From the NCBI GenBank assembly GCA_030549495.1, contig JAUIRK010000119.1:310001-374000 (forward strand): a stretch of 64,000 bases of DNA, given 5' to 3'. The notes beneath the pieces were generated by a model, which saw only the letters and a program-made list of their open reading frames with translations, was not told the DNA's origin and ran no database searches. Both the position numbers and the translations under genes were made by a program. Position 1 is the stretch's first letter; each line of letters starts with the position of its first letter. This DNA comes from Nectonema munidae (taxonomy: Eukaryota; Nematomorpha; Nectonematoida; Nectonematidae). Of this stretch, positions 58,065 to 64,000 are shown piece after piece.

Positions 58065-58575
58065 TCAAAAAAGAGTTTTTATTTGGAACAAAAAAATTTT
58101 TTAATGCAAAAATATATACATTTAGCTTCTTCAAAGAAGCTTTATCAAACTTGATGAAGTGTAGTTGGTGACTGATTGAGGTGGTATACGATAGTGTGTA
58201 TTGCCTGGGGTATGTTTGCTATCTTCTTTGTTGTGAAGTGAGAATATTTCTTTTGTTAAAAGTAATGAGGGGGAACTGGTGTGTGTTAAGAGAGGTGTGT
58301 TAAGAGATGTGTTCGTGGGAATGCCATGATTCTAGGAAAGTTAGCTTTTCGGGAAGTGATTTTTGTAGGATAATCGGATTGTCTATGGAGAATCTGTGAG
58401 ATGGGTACTCTTTTACAAAATGAGTACCCAAAATAACATCAACAAATAACAAGTCATATACATCCTCAATCAGTTGCCAACTTCACTTCATCAAGTTTGA
58501 TAAAGCTTCTTTGAAGACGCGAATTTTGCATTAAAAAAAATTCTTGTTCCAAATTAAAATTTTTTTTTGAATTTT
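58065..58575. mobile_element. Foldback/MITE with about 110-bp inverted arms
   Basis: Arms 58065-58180 and 58465-58575 share CTTCAAAGAAGCTTTATCAA and ACTTGATGAAGTG in inverse order, plus an outer ATTTGGAAC. The spacer of about 285 bp is GT-rich on the plus strand and contains a small hairpin formed by GGGTACTC and GAGTACCC. Non-coding. Confidence 0.7.
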
Positions 58576-60545
58576 TTTGTTATTCTTCACCATTTGATTT
58601 ATATAGGCTCTTTTAAATTCTAATAAATAAAAAGTAAAAGAAACTTTCATTCTAAATAGTTAAAAACATTGAAACACATTTTATTATTTTTAATTTGATT
58701 TTTCCGAAAGTTTTAGGAAGATTTCTTTCTATTTCGGTAAAAAGCGACACCCTGTATATAACTTTTATAAATGCTTTAATTTACTATTAAATATTTAATT
58801 TTTTGAAAACTTACCAATTGATAAATAAAACAACTTTTAACCAGAGTTAGATACTGCTAACATAACTACAGTAACTTTATACTTTTAGCCAAACTTCACT
58901 TTATACCATCCTTCCACTCTTTATTGCCTTTAACTTATTATTTTTATCTCGATAAAGAAACTTAGTTTCGAAAAGGCTTGGTAAATAAAGTTAGTTTTTC
59001 ACATTAAATAAAAAAAAAATTTTTTATGTAAAAAATCATTTTATTGTTCTTTTTCTTCTTTCTCTTCTTTCATTTTTCGGGTATGAAATGATTATTTTTT
59101 TAAAGAGTAAGATTTAAAAGTTTGCATCAAAAAGATATTCTTTTTTATCTTTAGAGTTTGTTTGCACACAACTCAAAACCAAATTGTGCTCTTTATCTCT
59201 TCTTACCTCACTTATATGTTTCAGAGGCTATCATATTACTTAAAATCCATGTCCTTTTACTTCTTTGGTGCTCTAACTGATACAGCACATTTCATAAGAC
59301 ACTTTCTTCATTGCTTGCTAAACAAAAGTTCCCATACTAAATCTTTATGATGAACTTTTAAAGGGGCTGAAGTAAGGTAACGAACGTTAACTATTTCATC
59401 AACGATTTATGAGATTAACTTAAAAGCTAACAAATTTATAAATGTTTAACCTTGTTGTAATTAACGAACAACGAATTAACGCTTTTATGTCCAGGCTTAA
59501 AGCTTAAAAAATTATAAACCACAGTTTAGACAACTCTTGAAAATTTATTGAAAAAATGATATAAAACAGTCATTACGAACTAAGAAAAATATGAGTTTCC
59601 TTCGAAAGCATTTTTTGTTGCAAAATTTGTTCAGTTTCTTTGTATTTTATTTGCAAATTTTGGTAAAGTTATTTTTCCTTTCAAAGTAAAAAACGAGTGA
59701 GAATATTAGCACCGATTTTAAAAGGTTCTGGATTAAGTAAAAACAAAGTTTACAGTTTTTTTACTTTTTACGGTATTAAATAAAAAAAAATTAAATGTTA
59801 AAAATTAGCCTAAGAAGAAAAAATTAAAACTTGCTAAAAGAAGGAGGAACTTAAAGTAAACATCATGTATATACCATTTTCACATGGAATTCGCCCTCTC
59901 ACATTGAATTCCTGCTTCTTTACATAGAATTCGTCCTTTTTCTATAAAATAAAGGCAACATAAAAGAATTTAGGAAGATGCTGCTAATTCAATGACATAT
60001 TCAGTATCGTAGCCATGCATTTGAACCAAGAGGGTGAGAAGGCGAGCAATTTTTTTTTCCGAAAATGTTATCACAAAGAAATATATTTATTTTATCGCGA
60101 AGTTTGGAGGGGGAGAGCTCTAAGCCAATCGACAGAGTTAATGTGTATTTTAAGCAATATACTCTAAAAAAATTTCGTCTACTCAAAGCTTCACCAAAAG
60201 TGATCATTTAATCAATTTTTTGCATTTATTCCGTATATAACCGAGGTATTAAATTTTGTATATACCCTACTGCTAGTTTATCTTTGATACGGTTTGTTTA
60301 AGATTACATTTTTTTTTCTGTTTTAATTTGTTAACAACCACTTATTCATTACATATGAAAAAATCAGCCCTTATTTACTCGTCAAGACAATTTTTTTACC
60401 TAATTTTCAATTTTTTTTTGAATTTATATTTTTTTTAGTGTTTCATATGTTTTAATTAAGAAATAAACAATATGTTTGAAATCTTGTTTTTCATGATATT
60501 GCCTTCCATATAAAATGTTTTATAAAAGAAAAAAAAAGTACTTAC
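58576..60545. other. Intron sequence, nothing further seen
   Basis: AT-rich. Three imperfect copies of a CATGGAATTCGCCCT-like phrase occur at about 59880-59940. No gene. Confidence 0.4.
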
Positions 60546-60893
60546 CTGCTGGAATCAGTATGAATCTGTGTGGAGCATATCCTTTAACGTATTGTGGCGT
60601 AATCTCATCATTTTCTTTATTATGCAACAAATGAACTGTTGTAGATTCATTGAATTCTGGTATGAAGCTTATCTCTATGTCTTTGTTTGTAAACCATCCT
60701 CTGACATCAATCTCTGTGACATCAACTGAAAAGCCAGGGTTGTCCGATGTTATCAGCACGTCTTGGATCGTAATATAAGTTTTTAAGTTGTCACTTTCGA
60801 AGCAATGCACCTTGGCATGTAACGAAATTTTTCTGTTTTTCAAAAATGGGATCGTTTTGACTGCTTCATCTTCTCGTTGCACGTCGCAGTGAT
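60546..60893 (-). CDS. Ig-like module exon, type B (second B module)
   Basis: 348 nt, 116 codons, phase 1 at both ends; acceptor TTCTTTTTTTAG, donor CCAGCAG/GTAAGT. It starts Tyr-HCDVQREDEAVK and has the strand-like ISLHAKVHCFES, a TYITIQDVLITSDNPGFSV stretch, then ISFIPEFNESTTVHLLHNKE and ITPQYVKGYAPHRFILIPA. The block F-x-P-x-F-x-E-x-TTV-x-LLHN is the signature shared with the 62249 exon. Two Cys, near residues 3 and 33, are kept in both B modules; the fold resembles an Ig sandwich without the usual F-strand Cys. Its last base G completes Val with the next exon at 53000. Confidence 0.75.
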
Positions 60894-60942
60894 CTAAAAA
60901 AAGAAATGTGAATTTTTGCACATTTTTTTCTATAAAGCTTAC

Positions 60943-61293
60943 ATGATAATTCCACAACGAATTTCTTAATTCTTGCAAAAACAAGAGTTTGGTAGTCTAT
61001 TGGGAATGTTGTAGGTTCGCTAACCATTGCATAGTGTGAAAGCATATTTAAATGGGGTACGAAACTTATGACAGTGCTTACAGAAAAGCCTCTTTCTTCT
61101 GGTTGCGTATCTTGTTGAAATCTGAGGTTATTTCTACTTTCAGAAATCACCTCTAATCTTGAATCCGAGAAAAATGTTTTGATTTCAGTTTGTGGAAAAT
61201 CGCAATAAGATCTTAAATTTAAGTGTGCTTCTTCTCCGTGTAATACAGTAATTATTTCTATTTCTTTATCATTACTATGCAGCAAACATTTTC
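60943..61293 (-). CDS. Ig-like module exon, type A (second A module)
   Basis: 351 nt, 117 codons, phase 1 both ends. Acceptor TTTGCCTTATTAAG, donor TATCAT/GTAAGC. It begins Arg-KCLLHSNDKEIEI and has the B-strand-like EEAHLNLRSYCDF; further on, GFSVSTVISFVP and HYAMVSEP align with GFCVESVLRFLP and CHAMASES of the first A module. The F-strand Cys of that module is replaced by Tyr here, so the internal disulphide differs. A 49-bp intron (60894-60942) joins it to the B exon, with the codon split T/AT (Tyr). Confidence 0.75.
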
Positions 61294-62248
61294 CTTAATA
61301 AGGCAAAAAATAACAAATTAAATTTAAAGTCAAGTCCGCTTTCCATATGTTACCAACATCTCTAAATTAACACCTAAAATTAAGTCTTTACTTGAGTGTT
61401 TAAAAATTTATTGATATTTAGAAGTAAAAAAAGAATTTTTTGAGGCAGTTGTTTAGTGTTTGGGCCATAGTGACTCAAGTCTGCAAACAGAAAACTTTTT
61501 TTCAGTGAACTTGTTACTATTTTAGGATCTTTTTCTTCTGCTATTTTTGGGTCCGATAAAAAAATTTCAGTCGTTAAATTTATAAAAAAAAATATCTCAT
61601 ATGCTTTATATTTATACTTTTTTAGACATAACTAAAAACTTAGAAAAAAAATTTGAAACCCAACTTCAAAATTTAAAGTGCTATACAAAGAAGAAAATAG
61701 AGATGGCATTTGGTCAAATCGGAAAGTTTAATATCAACAAAAGGCTTTTTTTTCGAAAACGCCGTAGAGATGTTGTATTGATCATCATTTTTAAAAATAT
61801 ATTTTGAAAAAAACCCGAAATTTTGAAAATAATATTATAGTTAATTTAAAACATTAATGGGAGTCAATTTTCTTAATAAATTGAATTCTTTCAAGGATAA
61901 TAATTTGCATGTTCAGAAATGTAGCAAATTTGAAATCTCAAAAATATATCATTTAATTCTGAAGCTGATTGATGTAATGGAAGTTAAATGCAAAGATCTT
62001 GAAAGAGCATTTTTAAACAAGAGAAAATATATCATTCATGAGTAGTATCCTGACTTTCTTTTTCCTGGAATAGACACGAAACACAAAATTGAAAAAGATT
62101 AGTTTTTTTTTAATTTTTTGAAAAATGAATCATTTCATTATCAAAATGGATTATCAAAGGATGACATTTAGAATAATGTATATATTTCAGTTTGTTTTTC
62201 TTAAAAAATGGGTACAAATATTGCTGTTAAAAAATAAATGCTGTCTAC
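61294..62248 (-). other. 955-bp intron of the Ig-like gene
   Basis: Connects B exon 62249-62599 to A exon 60943-61293; codon split A/GA (Arg). The plus-strand open frames 61601-61807 and 61857-62045 inside it have no recognisable domain. Confidence 0.55.
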
Positions 62249-62599
62249 TTTGTAAAGTCAAAGCGAAAGCATTGGTTGCATAGCGTGTGACGTATTCAGC
62301 AGTGATGCGTTTGTTTTCTTCGTTGTGCAACAAGTATACCGTTGTATCTTCTTGAAATTTTGGCGTGAAGCGTACACTTAAAACTTTCTTCAACACCCCA
62401 AATTTATTAATTTCTTTATGTGTTGTAATTGTGAAGTCTGGGGAGCTCTTTGTGACTAGCAAATCTCCAATTGCGACATATGTTTGTAGGTTGGTGCTAT
62501 TGGCAGAGCATGAAACACGAGCCGCTAATGACACTTGTACTCCTTGGAAAAAAGACAGCATTTTAACGGCTTCCTCTCCTTCTTGGATTTCACAAAAAT
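62249..62599 (-). CDS. Ig-like module exon, type B (first B module)
   Basis: 351 nt, 117 codons, phase 1 both ends. Acceptor TTCTATAAAATAG, donor TTACAAA/GTAGAC. It starts Tyr-FCEIQEGEEAVK and carries VQVSLAARVSCSANS, a TYVAIGDLLVTKSSPDFTI stretch, then VRFTPKFQEDTTVYLLHNEE and ITAEYVTRYATNAFALTLQ. Strand-like alternation and a V-x-L-x-x-x-x-x-C core suggest an Ig-like beta sandwich. Joined to the preceding A exon by a 57-bp intron (62600-62656). The protein is probably secreted or cell-surface by analogy with other multi-Ig proteins, but no signal or membrane segment is in the window. Confidence 0.75.
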
Positions 62600-62656
62600 C
62601 TATTTTATAGAATCGGAGAAGTGAACTTGTGAAAGCTTATGTTACATTTGGCTTAC

Positions 62657-62986
62657 ATGATATCTTCACATCAAAATCTTTCATCTTCTTTTCATATAAA
62701 GCTTTCTTATTTAATTCTGAACTTTCACTAGCCATGGCATGACATCTAAAGTGAGAGTGCTGAGGAAGAAATCTTAAAACACTTTCAACACAAAAGCCTG
62801 TTCCGTCGGGTTGAACAGTTTGCTCGATGTGATATTGGTCCGATATCACTTCTCCTTCAGTATTAGTGAAATAGATTTTCACTTTAGAAAAATCACAAAA
62901 AAATTTCACGTGTAAATTTACTTCTTCATCTCTTAGAACACTAATTCTTTCACTTGGCACATCGTTTTTATGCAAAGCACACTCTT
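62657..62986 (-). CDS. Ig-like module exon, type A (first A module in window)
   Basis: 330 nt, 110 codons, phase 1 both ends. Acceptor ATGTTTCTGTTTAG, donor ATATCAT/GTAAGC. Begins ECALHKNDVPSERISVL, then EEVNLHVKFFCDFSKVKIYF (B and C strands), GEVISDQYHIEQTVQ, GFCVESVLRFLP and HFRCHAMASES. The Cys in FFCDF and FRCHAM are about 48 residues apart, as in a small Ig domain, and the second lies in an F-strand-like context. Because the exon begins with two bases of a split codon, at least one more exon lies upstream, beyond 62986 and not recognised before the window ends. Confidence 0.75.
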
Positions 62987-63738
62987 CTAAACAGAAACAT
63001 GATTTTACAAGTTAAAACATTTTTTATGTATAAAAATTAAAAAGGGGACAGCAAATGCGGGGAAAACAGTGTTAATATTTTGAAGACAGAAGGAGAATGT
63101 TCAATACATAATGCTATTTATCATACAGGTGAAAGGAAAACACCATTTTTATGACTCTCTTTTCTAGGAGCTCAAGTTAGTTTAAAAAGTGTGATAAACT
63201 CCTAAAAAAATTAATTTTGAGTTACCTTTCTCTTTTAAATTTAAAGGTTTCGTTTAGTGGCAACAAATTTTTTCTTAAATCAAATAAAGTTGTTATATCT
63301 TAATTTAACAAAAGTAATGCTATTTACATTTTCGTGGATCTCATTCATCCTACATAGGTATAGAACAACAAAAAGATTTGTGGATAGAATTAATGAAAAA
63401 GAGATGGAAAAGGGGTTAAAATCAGGGATATTTTAAAGCTCAAATCTTCATCTATATAGGCAAACACTTACTATCTAATTAATTATTTAAAAATTCACTA
63501 TGTTTGATATATTAAACTCACACAATACCTTTAATGAAGGTATTATCTTAAAATATTTATATATAAAATTTTTAAAATCCAAATTATGCATTCAAAAAGT
63601 TATGTTATATATTTTAAAATTTTTAATTAATGAGTTTTGTAATCAATCTTACAATGCAAAATTTGGTTAAAAAACTAACAATAAAAAATACGAGTTTTGA
63701 TTAGTTTTTTTAGAAAATAACGCACTTTGCTTATGACA
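62987..63738. other. No exon recognised
   Basis: AT-rich; presumed intron of the Ig-like gene. No minus-strand segment with the A or B module signature or a signal peptide is visible. Confidence 0.35.
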
Positions 63739-63739
63739 T

Positions 63740-63946
63740 GAAACTAGGGTAAAGTCGGGTGTGGATAAATCAAATGAAATATTAAGAAAATACACAACAT
63801 ACAAAAGATCTAAGCGTTGGCCGATGGTTATTTGGTCCAATTATTTAGACATAGCAGCTTTGAATACCTATATCATTTTAAAAAACAATTTAAAAATCCA
63901 ATCTTCATCATCAGCTAGTACTTCAACATTTTTAAAAAAAATTTAG
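63740..63946 (+). pseudogene. piggyBac transposase, C-terminal fragment
   Basis: The frame reads VDKSNEILRKYTTYKRSKRW and then PMVIWSNYLDIAALNTYIIL. This matches the last catalytic region of piggyBac transposases, V-D-x-x-DQM-x-x-x-Y-x-x-x-R-x-[TS]-RRWP-x-x-[LI]-F-x-x-x-[IL]-D-[IV]-[SA]-x-x-NA. The usual Asp-Gln-Met is changed to Asn-Glu-Ile, and upstream parts are missing, so it is inactive. It is on the opposite strand to the host gene and may lie in its intron. Unrelated in position to the N-terminal remnant near 20 kb. Confidence 0.65.
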
Positions 63947-64000
63947 TGCCAGGAAAACGGTACTTTTGCAACTATGTTTTCTTATGGCTGAAACTTCTAT

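Larger units (their letters stand above)
53001..60545 (-). other. 7.5-kb intron with nested transposable elements
   Basis: Lies between two in-phase exons of the Ig-like gene. It holds the phrase repeat at 53745-53885, the composite element 53937-56046 with a hAT inside, an RTE tail at 56070-56560 and a foldback at 58065-58575. The remainder (for example 59000-60500) is AT-rich without visible genes. The other three introns in this gene are 49, 57 and 955 bp, so insertion explains much of its size. Confidence 0.55.

Noticed and set aside
61601-62045. Two plus-strand frames in the Ig-like gene
   Set aside because: Lie in a 955-bp intron of the opposite strand, AT-rich, no domain.
1-64000. CRISPR arrays, bacterial operons, rRNA genes
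   Set aside because: No regularly spaced repeats with unique spacers, no Shine-Dalgarno-led operons and no rRNA-like sequence were seen; the content is eukaryotic.

Overview
This is eukaryotic DNA from an invertebrate, most likely an arthropod. It is very AT-rich, coding density is low, introns are short (49, 57 and 85 bp) with GT..AG ends, and almost every recognisable coding trace outside two host loci belongs to a transposable element. The mixture of hAT, pogo, Merlin, piggyBac, MULE-like, CR1/L2-like and RTE-like elements with tRNA-derived SINEs, and the particular protein families, recall caligid copepods such as the salmon louse. That assignment is inference from memory of such sequences and was not searched.

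Host genes. (1) On the minus strand from 62986 down to about 50077 lies a multi-exon gene. Five exons (62657-62986, 62249-62599, 60943-61293, 60546-60893, 52659-53000) each encode one Ig-like module of 110-117 codons. Every junction is phase 1, so all five are symmetric. Two module types alternate, A-B-A-B-A. The next same-strand exon, 50136-50377, is a clear ubiquitin-like domain with a stop and an AATAAA signal 54 nt later. It joins in phase with the last A module, so the working model is tandem Ig-like modules followed by a terminal ubiquitin-like domain. The 5' end is outside the window. (2) On the minus strand at 33725-34185 there is a compact gene with a TATA box, a short 5' exon, an 85-bp intron and an 88-residue secreted precursor carrying a Gly-Arg-Lys-Lys amidation-type site.

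Layout. 0-5 kb: mostly silent, with a LINE 3' end and a Merlin deletion derivative. 5.8-9.6 kb: MITE-like elements, some with terminal repeats built from short repeated phrases, and a SINE. 10.3-13.5 kb: a pogo/Tigger element split by a CR1/L2-like LINE. 14.4-15.3 kb: RTE-like reverse transcriptase. 16.6-19.2 kb: two hAT copies, one with perfect 8-bp target duplications. 20-29 kb: piggyBac remnant, then an OTU-plus-MULE transposon lying between 350-bp inverted repeats 8 kb apart. 29.7-30.7 kb: a transposon-type protein with an FDTTA-NTG-like motif. 32-36.5 kb: SINE and LINE pieces around the peptide gene. 37.3-38.8 kb: a broken copy of a zinc-binding repeat family. 40.0-43.2 kb: a hAT element holding an RTE tail and a 269-bp inverted-repeat element with a TATA/initiator promoter. 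43-49.7 kb: very AT-rich with almost nothing recognisable. 50-63 kb: the Ig-like/Ubl gene, whose 7.5-kb intron holds nested elements. 63.7 kb: the tail of a second piggyBac transposase.

No rRNA, true tRNA gene, CRISPR array or bacterial-type operon is visible. All element copies look like fossils; most are truncated or nested.
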